Assembly: GCF_042651965.1 (NCBI RefSeq)
Contig: NZ_JBHSDY010000002.1
Coordinates: 1-64,000 of the forward strand
DNA length: 64,000 bases
Source of the DNA: Castellaniella hirudinis
GTDB taxonomy: Bacteria > Pseudomonadota > Gammaproteobacteria > Burkholderiales > Burkholderiaceae_B
Direction of reading: 5' to 3'
Shown here: positions 31,703-40,282 of the stretch, in pieces
Layout: each line of letters begins with the position of its first letter
Position numbering within the stretch: the first letter of the stretch is position 1
Position numbers and translations under genes: made by a program
The notes under the pieces: model-generated
Told to the model about the DNA's origin: nothing
What the model saw: only the letters and a program-made list of their open reading frames with translations
Database searches by the model: none

Positions 31703-34363
31703 TCAGCGGGCCTCCAGGCCCGCGCGAACCTGCTGCTCCAGGGCGTCCAATGCCATCGGCCGCCCGAACAGATACCCCTGAAAGGCCGGGCAGCCATGGT
31801 CCTGCAGGAACCGGCGATGCGCCTCGGTCTCCACCCCCTCGGCGATCACGCCCAGGCCCAGGCTGTCGGCCAGCGCAATGATGGAGCGCGCGATGGCCGC
31901 ATCGCTGGGGTCCCGCAGCACGCCGCGCACGAAGCTCTGATCGATCTTGATCTGGGACAGCGGCAGGCGCTTGAGGTAGTTCAGCGACGAATAGCCCGTG
32001 CCGAAATCGTCCAATGCAAAGCCCAGCCCCTGCACCCGCAGCGCACGCATGATCTCGATGGCACGGTCCACGCTGTGCAAGAGCAGGCTTTCGGTCAGCT
32101 CCAGCTTGATCCGCGCCGGATCGGCGCCGGTATCGTGCAGCAGCGCCTGAACATGCGCCACGAAATCCTCCTGCCGGAACTGGCGCGGGCTGACATTGAT
32201 GGCCAGATCCAGGCGGCCGAACACCGGATCATGGCGCCAGCGGGCCTGCTGGCGCATGACCGTCTCCATGACCCAACGGCCCAGCGGCAGGATCAGCCCC
32301 GTCTCCTCGGCCAGGGGAATGAATTCGGACGGCGGCACCATCCCGTGGACCGGATGCTGCCAGCGCACCAGCGCCTCGGCGCCCGTCACGCGCCCCGCGA
32401 CATCGACCTGGGGCTGATAGAGCACCAGGAACTGCTCCTGGCGCACCGCATTGCGTAATTCGACTTCCAGCGTCGCGCGGCGGGACACGGTCCTTTGCAT
32501 GTCGGAATCGAAGAAACTGATTGTGTCGCGCCCCGATTCCTTGGCGCGATACATCGCCATGTCCGCCTGCTTGAGCGCCTCGTCCGCCGACGCCGACGCA
32601 CGATCGAGCAGCGTCACCCCGATGCTGGCCGTGCCATGATATTCGTGCCCCGCCAGATCACAGGGCTCGCGCAAGCGGGCCAGGATCAGCTCACCCAAGG
32701 CGCGCGCCTGCGCGGCAGCCGTCGGCGCATCGGCGCTCAGGCCCGGCGCCACCACCGCGAACCCATCCCCGCCCAGGCGGGCGACGGTATCCTGGTCGCG
32801 CACGCTGTCGCGCAGACGCCGGCCCACCTGCAGCAGCAACAGATCGCCCACTTCGTGGCCCTGGGTATCGTTCAGGGCCTTGAAATGATCCAGGCCCAGG
32901 AAGAACACCGCCGTGCCCAGGCCCGAATGCGTCCCCCCGGCTAGCGCCCGCCGCAGGCGGTCCACCAGCAGGCGGCGATTGGGCAGTTGGGTCAGCGCAT
33001 CGTAGAACGCCAGATGATGCGCTTCTTCCTCGGCGGCCTTGCGGCCTGTGATATCGATGTCGATGCAGAACATTTCCGGCGGCCGGCCGGGCACCTGGAT
33101 AAAGGCATGGCTGGCAAACACATCGACAGCAGAGCCATCCTTGCGGTGCAGGCGCAGTTCAGCCGCCGGAATCGGGATGCCGGTCTCGAACATGCGGCGC
33201 ATGTCCTCCCGCAAGCCCTCTTGCAGCGCGGGCGGGGCGATCAGATCCAGCCAGTCGCGGCCCATGGCCTCTTCGGCGGTATAGCCATAGAGATGTTCCG
33301 AGGCCCGGTTCCAATACGTCGTCGTGCCGTCCTCCCGATAGCCCTGCACCGAGATCGCCGGAATATTGAACAGCACCGAGCGGAAACGCCACTCCGATTC
33401 CCACAAGGCTTTTTCAGCCAGCCGGCTCTGGGTGACGTCGCGGGCCATGAAGACCACGGCAGCCCGGCCATTCACCAGCGTTCCGAGCGCCCGGGCCCGC
33501 CCCTCGAACCAGGCATGCCGGCCCGAACGGGTCTGCCGCTCGTATTCAATGCACTGCGTGCCGCCCAGGCTCAGCGTGTCACGGATCATGGTCATGAAAC
33601 GGCCGGCCGTCTCGGCGGTCAGCACATCATGCACATTCAGCCCGACCAGTTCCGACGCCGGGACCGGCAATAGATCATCATCCTGAGACAGCACCTGCAC
33701 GTAGCGCCCCTCGTCATCGAACACCAGCAGCACGTCGGGGATCGCCTGGGAAATGGCGCGCAGCCGGTCCATCGCATCCGCCAGGGCATGCTCGATGGAC
33801 AAGCGGTTCCCCACGTCCCGCAGCAGCAGGCCGAGAATCACCGTGGCGACCGTGAACGTCAGCAGAAACGGCAGGGCGACCCGTTCGTTGAAAGACTGCG
33901 CCACGTCGGCGGGCAGGAACTGAAACAGCGTCAGCACCGCCACGTGCACCAGCAGCCCAAAACACGCCAGCGCAATCGGACCCACACCCAGCCGGCCGCG
34001 CATCCACAACCAGCGGTAGGCCAGGCCCGTCCCGACGCACAGCAGGATCACCAGCAGGCCGATCAGGACGCCCGCGCCCCCCAGATACAGCCGCGCCATG
34101 GCCGCCATCGCCGCGGCGACACCGGCCACCAGCGGGCCGCCGAACAGGCCCGCCATACTGAGCACCACCGAACGCGCATCGAAAATGACGCCCTGCTCCA
34201 GCGTCAGAGGCGTCAGCATGCCGATCACGCAGATGCTGCCGAAGATGAGGCCTGAGCACCACTGTCCCGCCCGCGGCCTCGAACGCCACACCTGAACACT
34301 CACACCGTGCAGAAAACACAGCGCCAGCAGCAGGGATACACCTTTGACGAGCTCGATGAACAT
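31703..34363 (-). CDS. Membrane PAS-PAS-GGDEF-EAL protein, probable c-di-GMP phosphodiesterase
   Basis: 886 aa. Residues 1-185 hold six or so membrane segments of the 5TM-LYT sensor type. PAS domains follow at about 200-315 and 325-445, GGDEF at about 452-615 and EAL at about 630-880. The GGDEF motif is GGDGF (531-535) and the usual metal Asp before FK is Gly (LGLDHFK), so cyclase activity is probably lost. The EAL domain keeps EAL (663-665), NVSPRQF, ELTES, DDFGTGYSSL, Lys of IKIDQSF and AEGVET. It should degrade c-di-GMP in response to a membrane or PAS-sensed signal, possibly with GTP binding by the dead GGDEF. Monocistronic. Confidence 0.9.
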   Translation of the reverse strand: MFIELVKGVSLLLALCFLHGVSVQVWRSRPRAGQWCSGLIFGSICVIGMLTPLTLEQGVIFDARSVVLSMAGLFGGPLVAGVAAAMAAMARLYLGGAGVLIGLLVILLCVGTGLAYRWLWMRGRLGVGPIALACFGLLVHVAVLTLFQFLPADVAQSFNERVALPFLLTFTVATVILGLLLRDVGNRLSIEHALADAMDRLRAISQAIPDVLLVFDDEGRYVQVLSQDDDLLPVPASELVGLNVHDVLTAETAGRFMTMIRDTLSLGGTQCIEYERQTRSGRHAWFEGRARALGTLVNGRAAVVFMARDVTQSRLAEKALWESEWRFRSVLFNIPAISVQGYREDGTTTYWNRASEHLYGYTAEEAMGRDWLDLIAPPALQEGLREDMRRMFETGIPIPAAELRLHRKDGSAVDVFASHAFIQVPGRPPEMFCIDIDITGRKAAEEEAHHLAFYDALTQLPNRRLLVDRLRRALAGGTHSGLGTAVFFLGLDHFKALNDTQGHEVGDLLLLQVGRRLRDSVRDQDTVARLGGDGFAVVAPGLSADAPTAAAQARALGELILARLREPCDLAGHEYHGTASIGVTLLDRASASADEALKQADMAMYRAKESGRDTISFFDSDMQRTVSRRATLEVELRNAVRQEQFLVLYQPQVDVAGRVTGAEALVRWQHPVHGMVPPSEFIPLAEETGLILPLGRWVMETVMRQQARWRHDPVFGRLDLAINVSPRQFRQEDFVAHVQALLHDTGADPARIKLELTESLLLHSVDRAIEIMRALRVQGLGFALDDFGTGYSSLNYLKRLPLSQIKIDQSFVRGVLRDPSDAAIARSIIALADSLGLGVIAEGVETEAHRRFLQDHGCPAFQGYLFGRPMALDALEQQVRAGLEAR

Positions 34364-34521
34364 AAGTTGTCGTGTTTACGGGGTGGGCCTGCCCTGCGGG
34401 ATCGATGACCCACGCCAGCAAAGCGCCACTATAGCGCACGAAGGCGCGGCTCCGGCGCGCCTTCGCATCGAGCAACCTAGCGGTCACGGCGTTCGCCGCG
34501 CCGCAGGATTCCGGCGGCGCA

Positions 34522-35310
34522 TCAGCCGCCGGCGCCGATCTCCTCGTGGTGTCCCGCTGCTCCCTGTTTCCAGTATGAGGCGATCCGCATGCAGCGGGGA
34601 TCGGCGCCCGGCTTGGCGAGCAACTGCTTGCGCAGCGCGGCCATGACGCGATGCTCGCCGGCAGCCCAGATGAAGCCGGGACCCTGCGGGATTTCCAGCG
34701 CGTCGGCCGCCTCGGCCAAAGAATCCACCCATTGCAGGTCCAGGTCCGCGGCGCTGCGCCAGGCGCGCCGATCCGCCCGATCGCTCAGGCACACCCGCAC
34801 CACAGCGTGCGTCCCCGAGGGCAGTTCCGCCAGACGGCGCTCGATCGCAGGCACGGCCGTCTCATCGCCCAGCAGCCAATGCCACTGCAGATCGTCGGAC
34901 AACAGCATGCTGCCGCGCGGGCCGGCCAGGCCCAGCCATTGGCCAATCGGGGCGCCACGCGCCCATTCGGCCGCCGGCCCCGTGCCGTGCAGGGCGAAAT
35001 CCATCTGCAGCGTCCGACCGGCCGGATCGAAGTACAGCGGCGTGTAATCCCGCATGACGGGGCGCGGTTCCTGGACGTGCGGCCGTCCGTCGACCATGAC
35101 AGGCAGATTGGGTTTTTCCTGCCCCGCCTGCGGCAGGACGAGCTTGACGTGATCGTCAAAGCCCGCGCTCAGGAAACCATGCAGTTCCGGGCCGCCCAGC
35201 GTCAGGCGGGCGAAACCGGGACTGACGGACTCGCGTGCGAGCAATTGGACGTGGCGGGCGCGGAACGGGTGGCGCACCCGCTGGATGACATTTTTTTCTT
35301 CCGTGGACAT
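34522..35310 (-). CDS. Siderophore-interacting protein (ViuB/SIP-type ferric reductase)
   Basis: 262 aa with an FAD-binding barrel (RxYTP-type motif seen as MRDYTPLYFD near residue 86-95) and a C-terminal NAD(P)H domain ending in the family motif RIASYWKQGAAGHHEE near residue 243-258. Such enzymes release iron from ferric siderophores in the cytoplasm. The divergent MarR gene and a palindrome covering the -35 of this gene's promoter suggest direct repression. Iron-dependent control by Fur cannot be seen clearly. No siderophore synthesis or uptake genes are in the window. Confidence 0.87.
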   Translation of the reverse strand: MSTEEKNVIQRVRHPFRARHVQLLARESVSPGFARLTLGGPELHGFLSAGFDDHVKLVLPQAGQEKPNLPVMVDGRPHVQEPRPVMRDYTPLYFDPAGRTLQMDFALHGTGPAAEWARGAPIGQWLGLAGPRGSMLLSDDLQWHWLLGDETAVPAIERRLAELPSGTHAVVRVCLSDRADRRAWRSAADLDLQWVDSLAEAADALEIPQGPGFIWAAGEHRVMAALRKQLLAKPGADPRCMRIASYWKQGAAGHHEEIGAGG

Positions 35311-35338
35311 ATCGCTCTATTCGTTGTTAAAGTCCACT

Positions 35339-35370
35339 ATTATTGACCTAGTAAGTTGACTTAGTCAACT
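35339..35370. promoter_or_regulatory. MarR-type operator within the SIP/MarR divergent promoter
   Basis: AGTTGAC-TTA-GTCAACT (35354-35370) is a perfect palindrome with 7-bp arms. A related direct copy, TTGACCTAGT (35343-35352), stands 13 bp before TTGACTTAGT (35356-35365). For the minus strand, TTGACT (35363-35368) and AATAAT (35339-35344) at 18-bp spacing form a promoter for the siderophore gene, so its -35 lies inside the operator. Confidence 0.7.
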
Positions 35371-35383
35371 ATAAATTTTCGCC

Positions 35384-35836
35384 ATGAAACCATCCCTGCC
35401 CATTGACGTCTTCGACAGTCTGCACGAGCTGTTGCACCTGTTCCGCGCGCGCATGCGCAAAGCCATGGAAACCGTGCATCCCGAGCTGACCTTCAATGAA
35501 ATGCGGATCCTGATGCGCGCAGGCCGGCAGCCCGGCATCACGCAAAGGGATCTGGTGGAGCACAGTCACGCCGACAAGGCCCAGATGGCGCGTCTCCTGG
35601 CCCACCTGGAGGAGCGCGGCTGGCTGACGCGCAGTCCCAGCGAAAGCGACAAACGCGTGCGCTGCCTGCGCCTGAGCGCGCAGGGCCAGCAGTTCTTCGC
35701 GCAACTGCGCAGGCTTCAGGAATCCGTCGCCGCCGATCTGTTGCAGGCCTGTCCGCCGCCGTCGCAGGCGCAACTGCTGGCGCTGCTGCGGCAGGCTTGT
35801 GACAGCGCCGACGCCCATTCGGGCTGTACCCGCTAG
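35384..35836 (+). CDS. MarR-family transcriptional regulator
   Basis: 150 aa with the MarR winged helix at about residues 32-105 (ITQRDLVEHSHADKAQMARLLAHLEERGWLTRSPSESDKR contains the recognition helix and wing). It is divergent from the siderophore-interacting protein gene and has a palindrome in the shared control region, so it probably represses both. No Shine-Dalgarno is seen, and a TATAAA at 35370-35375 lies only nine bases before the ATG; a leaderless message is possible. The ligand is unknown. Confidence 0.87.
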   Translation: MKPSLPIDVFDSLHELLHLFRARMRKAMETVHPELTFNEMRILMRAGRQPGITQRDLVEHSHADKAQMARLLAHLEERGWLTRSPSESDKRVRCLRLSAQGQQFFAQLRRLQESVAADLLQACPPPSQAQLLALLRQACDSADAHSGCTR

Positions 35837-35909
35837 AGGGGCTCCTCTGAACTGCCGCCATGCCAGACGCACGTGAAAAAACCCGTCAATTGCCATAAAA
35901 TGCACATCG

Positions 35910-35930
35910 TATACTATTGCACATAGTGCA
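35910..35930 (+). promoter_or_regulatory. Promoter -10 and palindrome TGCAC-ATA-GTGCA before the methyltransferase
   Basis: TATACT (35910-35915) is followed at once by TGCACATAGTGCA (35918-35930), a perfect 5-bp-arm palindrome placed over the expected start of transcription. A further half-site ATGCACAT is at 35900-35907. The TetR encoded in the same operon is the obvious candidate to bind it. Confidence 0.5.
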
Positions 35931-36004
35931 TTATCAATTCAGGCCAAGACCGTGGCTTCTACAGACTGCGGCCTGAGCCCAAATCCTGGACAAGGAGTTT
36001 CACG

Positions 36005-37015
36005 ATGCCGATCACGCCCTTCCTGACCCTGCTCAAAGAAGGCAAGCTCCACGCAGCCATCAAGACCAATGCGCTGTACAAACCGTTCTACACGCTCAGC
36101 TATCTGGCCGCCCTGAAGCAGTGCGGCGCGATGGATCAACTGGCATCCGGCCCCACACCTTTCGAAGCGCTTGCCGCGATCTATGCCGGCAACGCCAAGA
36201 CCCGGGAAGCCCTGGAAAGCTGGCTGCAGATGGGCTGCAGCCTGAAGCTGCTGGCCCTGACGGGCCAGGGCTACGCGCTGACGGGATTGGCCCGGAAACT
36301 GTCGAAGCCGGAGAACGATGCAACGCTGGCGCTCTTGCAAGAAGTCAGCAGCCTGCACTATCGCCTGATCACGGAAACGCCGGAAAAAATCCGCAAAGGC
36401 GAGTTGTGGCAACTGGACGACCAGGACGGCTCGCTGACCGCGCGGTCCTCACGCGCCCTGGAGCCCTTCGTGCTGGAGGCCATCAAACGCTACTTGCCCC
36501 GCTCACAGCCGGGCGCGCTGCTTGAAATTGGTTGCGGCTCCGGGATCTACATCCGGCACGCGGTCCAGCACAACCCGCTGTTGACCGCCGTCGGCCTGGA
36601 ATTGCAGGAAGACGTCGCGCAGGTCGCCCGGGAGCACATGAAAGACTGGGGCCTGTCCGATCACGTCCGCATTGAGACCGGAGACATCCGCACCTTTGCG
36701 GCCAGTCCCGATTTCGACGTCGTCACGCTGCATAACAACATCTACTATTTCGCCGTCGAGGAACGAGTCCGCATCCTGACCAGGATCCGGGAATTCCTGA
36801 AACCGGCAGGCACGCTATTGCTCACCACCTGCTGCCAGGGCGGCAATCCCGGCATCGAGGCCCTCAATCTTTGGGGCGCATCCAACGCCCACGGCGGCCG
36901 GCTTCCGGAAAAGGCAGAGATGATCGATCAGTTGAAACAGGTAGGCTACAGCGACGTGGATACCCTGCGATTGATTCCGGGCGACAGTTTTTACGCCTTC
37001 AGCGCGCGTCCATAA
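36005..37015 (+). CDS. Class I SAM-dependent methyltransferase
   Basis: 336 aa. An N-terminal helical, winged-helix-like region (about 1-100) precedes a Rossmann methyltransferase domain with motif I LLEIGCGSG (172-180), an acidic GLELQ after the second strand (about 196-200) and GDIRTF near 221-226. The layout resembles O-methyltransferases of the two-domain type. The acceptor is unknown. An AAGGAG site stands eight bases before the ATG. A TetR gene follows 18 bp after the stop, so the two form an operon that the TetR may control. Confidence 0.82.
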   Translation: MPITPFLTLLKEGKLHAAIKTNALYKPFYTLSYLAALKQCGAMDQLASGPTPFEALAAIYAGNAKTREALESWLQMGCSLKLLALTGQGYALTGLARKLSKPENDATLALLQEVSSLHYRLITETPEKIRKGELWQLDDQDGSLTARSSRALEPFVLEAIKRYLPRSQPGALLEIGCGSGIYIRHAVQHNPLLTAVGLELQEDVAQVAREHMKDWGLSDHVRIETGDIRTFAASPDFDVVTLHNNIYYFAVEERVRILTRIREFLKPAGTLLLTTCCQGGNPGIEALNLWGASNAHGGRLPEKAEMIDQLKQVGYSDVDTLRLIPGDSFYAFSARP

Positions 37016-37033
37016 AATGGAAAGACCGACACC

Positions 37034-37651
37034 ATGACACCCACACCCGAAGAACCCGGACGGCGCGAACGCAAGCGCAGGCAGACGCTGGAACATCTCG
37101 CCCGCACCGCCGCGAAATTGTTTGAATCGCTGAGCTACGAAGCCGTGACGATGGAGCGGATCGCCGAGGAAGCCGACGTGGCCAAGCGGACGCTGTACAA
37201 CCACTTCTCGACCAAAGAAGCCATTCTGGCCTACTGGATCGACGCCGAGTTGAAACGCGACCTGGCGGGCCTGCAGGGCCGCATCGCCCGATGCACCACA
37301 TTCCGTGCGCGGATCGAATGTGTCTTGCACGCATCGGCCGGTTGGTGCGAACAGCACCCGCAGCATCTGATGGCCTATCTGCGGCACCGGCTGCTCAGCG
37401 TCGGCGCGCCCGGCCCTCAGGGGACGCGCCCGGACGGCAGCGACATCGCGCTCGCGTGGGAACAACTGATCGCGGCCGGTCAGCAAAGCGGTGAACTCCG
37501 TTCAGAGGCCCCCGCCGAGCAGCTTGCGACCTGGTTTCATCATTTGTACTTGGGGGCCTTGCTGCGGTGGCTGAATACGCCGGGGCTGTCGCTCGAAGGA
37601 GAGTTTCGGGCGATCACGGAACTGTTTGTGGAAGGAGCAGCATCAAAATGA
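37034..37651 (+). CDS. TetR-family regulator, co-transcribed with the methyltransferase
   Basis: 205 aa with a TetR HTH in residues about 17-62 (VTMERIAEEADVAKRTLYNHFSTKEAI) and a C-terminal ligand domain. It follows the methyltransferase by 18 bp and probably represses that operon through the palindrome at 35918-35930. It also lies 200 bp upstream of the acyl-CoA ligase operon, but that promoter carries the operator shared with the 44-kb cluster, which fits the other TetR better. The ligand is unknown. Confidence 0.85.
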   Translation: MTPTPEEPGRRERKRRQTLEHLARTAAKLFESLSYEAVTMERIAEEADVAKRTLYNHFSTKEAILAYWIDAELKRDLAGLQGRIARCTTFRARIECVLHASAGWCEQHPQHLMAYLRHRLLSVGAPGPQGTRPDGSDIALAWEQLIAAGQQSGELRSEAPAEQLATWFHHLYLGALLRWLNTPGLSLEGEFRAITELFVEGAASK

Positions 37652-37768
37652 ACGAACAGTCAAATCTCTACAGACCAACAGCACCAGATTCCTGCTGATA
37701 ACACCAAAACCCATTCCTTTCATGCTTTCAAACAGCACCCGCCATCACCAATTTTTTCTTATGAAAAT

Positions 37769-37796
37769 TTGACCGATCAGTCATAAAATATATACC
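37769..37796 (+). promoter_or_regulatory. Promoter with TetR-type operator TGACCGATCAGTCA before the CoA-ligase operon
   Basis: TTGACC (37769-37774) and TATACC (37791-37796) at 16-bp spacing. The palindrome TGACCGATCAGTCA (37770-37783) covers the -35. It matches the sites at 44488-44501 and 44584-44597. Confidence 0.7.
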
Positions 37797-37852
37797 ATGT
37801 CACTCAAGGATCCGATCCGGACGGACCGGCGGGGATCGCACAGGAGGCGCAC

Positions 37853-39478
37853 ATGTTTCAAGAGTGGCGGGGCCAGACCATCCCCAGCCTGCTGCGGTAC
37901 GGAGCCGACGCCTGGCCGGATCGTATTGCCGTCGACGACGGCCGGGAACAGCTCACCTATGCGGCGCTCGCACAGCGCAGCGACCGCATGCAAGAGGCCC
38001 TGGTTCAGCTCGGCATCAAGCGCGGCGACCACGTCGCCTATCTGCTGCCCTCCGGCATCCGGTGGCTCGAGATCCTCTTCGCGACAAGCGCGCTGGGCGC
38101 CGTGCTGGTGCCCCTGAATCTCACCTGGACCAGCGAAGAGATCATCCAGGGACTGACGCTGACGGACACGAACGTGCTGCTGGTCGCCGGCGAACACCGC
38201 GGCGCATCCCTCATCGAACGCATTCAGCCGCTGATCGATCGGGGCTCATCCGGAATCGCGCCGGCCCTGCGTCAGATCGTGCTGGCGCAAGGCCATGCGG
38301 ATCGCGATGACCTGACATCACTCGAACACCAGTTCGCCCTCGCTTCACCGCAAGCGCCCGACAAGGACAGCGGCCCGGTGGCGCCGGGCGACAACGCCAT
38401 GCTGATCCTGACGTCCGGCTCGACCTCCTTCCCGAAGCCCGCCATCCATACGCACGAATCCGTGCTGTGCGGTTCAGCCGGCTACGCCGACGGGCTCGAG
38501 GCCTGCGCCGACGACATCTTCCTGCACTGCATGCCTAATTATCACGTGGGCAGTATCGCCACGGCATGCCTGACGCTCATGCGCGGCGCCCGTCTCGAAC
38601 TCATGTCCTTCTTCGAGCCCGGCGAAGCGCTGCGCCGGATACACAGCAGCCAGGCCACCCTGTTCTGGGGATTCGACACCCATTTCCTCATGATGCGCGA
38701 CCATCCCGACTATGCGCCAGGCTTGCTCTCCAGCCTTCAGCGCACCATGGTTGCCGCCAATCCCGCCACGTTCGAGAAAGTGCGCGGCATGGGCCTGAAG
38801 CACATCGGCAGCCTGTACGGCTCTACTGAATACATGGGGTCCCAGACCTATTTCCCCTTCCGCGACCGGGCCGATGAGGCACGAATGAAGGCATCGAACG
38901 GCCGCGCGACGTCCGGCGAGATCCGCATCGCCCGGCTCGAGGGTGACGGCTGGGCCACGCCTGGAGAACTGGGCGAGATCTGCGCCAGGGGCCCCGCGCT
39001 CTTCAAAGGCTACTACCGCCAGCCCGAGGCCAGCGCGGCCTGCATGGATGCGGAGGGCTTTTTCCACAGTGGCGACCTGGGCTTTCTGGACGAGGACGGC
39101 TACCTCTACTACCGGGGCCGCCTCAAGGAAATGATCAAGTCCGGCGGCGAAAATGTGTCGGCGCTCGAAGTCGAGACCTTCCTGCTGGCCGAGATCCCGG
39201 GCGTGGTCCGCGCCATGATTTGCGCCACGCCGCATCCCAAATGGGGCGAGGCCGTCACCGCCCTGCTCGAGGTCGAGGCGGGACGCACCTATTCCGCAGA
39301 AGACATTCAGGCCTTCTGCCGCAACCGTCTCGCCGGCTACAAGATTCCCAAGCGAGTCCTGTTTCTCGCCAGCCCGGACTGGCCCATCACCCCCACCGGC
39401 AAACTGGACCGGCGCGCACTCGCGACGCGGGCTTCGACCCACTATGCCCACGCGGCAGATTCCGAACCGACGACATAA
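37853..39478 (+). CDS. Acyl-CoA synthetase (AMP-forming)
   Basis: 541 aa of the ANL superfamily. The P-loop-like motif ILTSGSTSFPKPAIHTH (about 183-199), the adenylate motif YGSTEYMGSQ (about 322-331), the hinge region YYRGRLKEMIKSGGENVSALEVE (about 421-443) and the catalytic Lys in TPTGKLDRRAL (near 515) are all present. It activates a carboxylic acid as its CoA thioester, the entry step of the pathway encoded here. AGGAGG stands six bases before the ATG. First of three genes with two enoyl-CoA hydratases. The acid cannot be named; an aromatic, cyclic or branched acid is plausible. Confidence 0.88.
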   Translation: MFQEWRGQTIPSLLRYGADAWPDRIAVDDGREQLTYAALAQRSDRMQEALVQLGIKRGDHVAYLLPSGIRWLEILFATSALGAVLVPLNLTWTSEEIIQGLTLTDTNVLLVAGEHRGASLIERIQPLIDRGSSGIAPALRQIVLAQGHADRDDLTSLEHQFALASPQAPDKDSGPVAPGDNAMLILTSGSTSFPKPAIHTHESVLCGSAGYADGLEACADDIFLHCMPNYHVGSIATACLTLMRGARLELMSFFEPGEALRRIHSSQATLFWGFDTHFLMMRDHPDYAPGLLSSLQRTMVAANPATFEKVRGMGLKHIGSLYGSTEYMGSQTYFPFRDRADEARMKASNGRATSGEIRIARLEGDGWATPGELGEICARGPALFKGYYRQPEASAACMDAEGFFHSGDLGFLDEDGYLYYRGRLKEMIKSGGENVSALEVETFLLAEIPGVVRAMICATPHPKWGEAVTALLEVEAGRTYSAEDIQAFCRNRLAGYKIPKRVLFLASPDWPITPTGKLDRRALATRASTHYAHAADSEPTT

Positions 39479-39490
39479 AAAGGGAACCCC

Positions 39491-40282
39491 ATGTGGCAGT
39501 CCAAGTATCAACTGATCGAATTTGAAGCGCGCGGCGCCGTCCTGATCGTGCGCTTCGCGCGCGGCGAGGGGCTGAACGCCATCAACGCCCGCATGCATAC
39601 CGAAATGTCCTGGCTGTTTCGCGACATTGCCGAGCACTCGGACTGCAGCGCAGTCGTGCTCACGGGCAAGGGCAAGGCGTTCTCGGCCGGCGGCGACATC
39701 GACTGGTTCTCGAACATTTCCCCCGCGGAAGTCGACCAGTTGTTCGTCGAGGCCCGCCGCCTCATCGTCGACATGCTGGAACTGCCCCAACCCATCATTT
39801 CCGCCATCAACGGCCCCGCCGTCGGCCTGGGCGCGACACTGGCGCTGTTCTGCGACATCAGCTACATGGGAAAAAGCGCGGTGATTGCGGATACCCACGT
39901 ATTGGCAGGCATCGCGGCGGGGGATGGCGGCGCCGCGATCTGGCCCTGGCTCATCGGCATGCACCGGGCCAAAGAATTTCTCCTGACGGGACGCAAGATC
40001 ACGGCCGGGGACGCCGAGCGCCTGGGTCTGGTCAATCACGTCGTCGACGACGACGCGCTGCTCGAAGCCGCCCTCGGCATGGCCCAAGAACTCGCAGGCG
40101 GATCGCAGATGGCGATACGCGCCACCAAGACCTCGCTCAACAAGATCCTCCGCGACACCGTCAACCTCAACCTCGACACCTCGCTCGCCCTCGAAAAGGC
40201 CTGCTTTTATTCAGCCGACCACAAAGACCGCCTCACGGCTTTCCTGACCAAGCGCCATGCCCGACAATCAAGCCACTCCTGA
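39491..40282 (+). CDS. Enoyl-CoA hydratase/isomerase family protein (first copy)
   Basis: 263 aa crotonase-fold protein. The oxyanion-hole segments are visible: AFSAGGDIDWF at about 61-71 and INGPAVGLGATLALFCDI at about 104-121, then the GDGGAAIWPWLIG stretch at about 145-157. In place of the usual catalytic Glu, Asp sits in the GDGG loop, a known variant subgroup. It probably hydrates or isomerises an enoyl-CoA made from the ligase product. It follows the ligase gene by 12 bp with an AGGGA site and overlaps the next gene by 26 bases. Confidence 0.87.
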   Translation: MWQSKYQLIEFEARGAVLIVRFARGEGLNAINARMHTEMSWLFRDIAEHSDCSAVVLTGKGKAFSAGGDIDWFSNISPAEVDQLFVEARRLIVDMLELPQPIISAINGPAVGLGATLALFCDISYMGKSAVIADTHVLAGIAAGDGGAAIWPWLIGMHRAKEFLLTGRKITAGDAERLGLVNHVVDDDALLEAALGMAQELAGGSQMAIRATKTSLNKILRDTVNLNLDTSLALEKACFYSADHKDRLTAFLTKRHARQSSHS

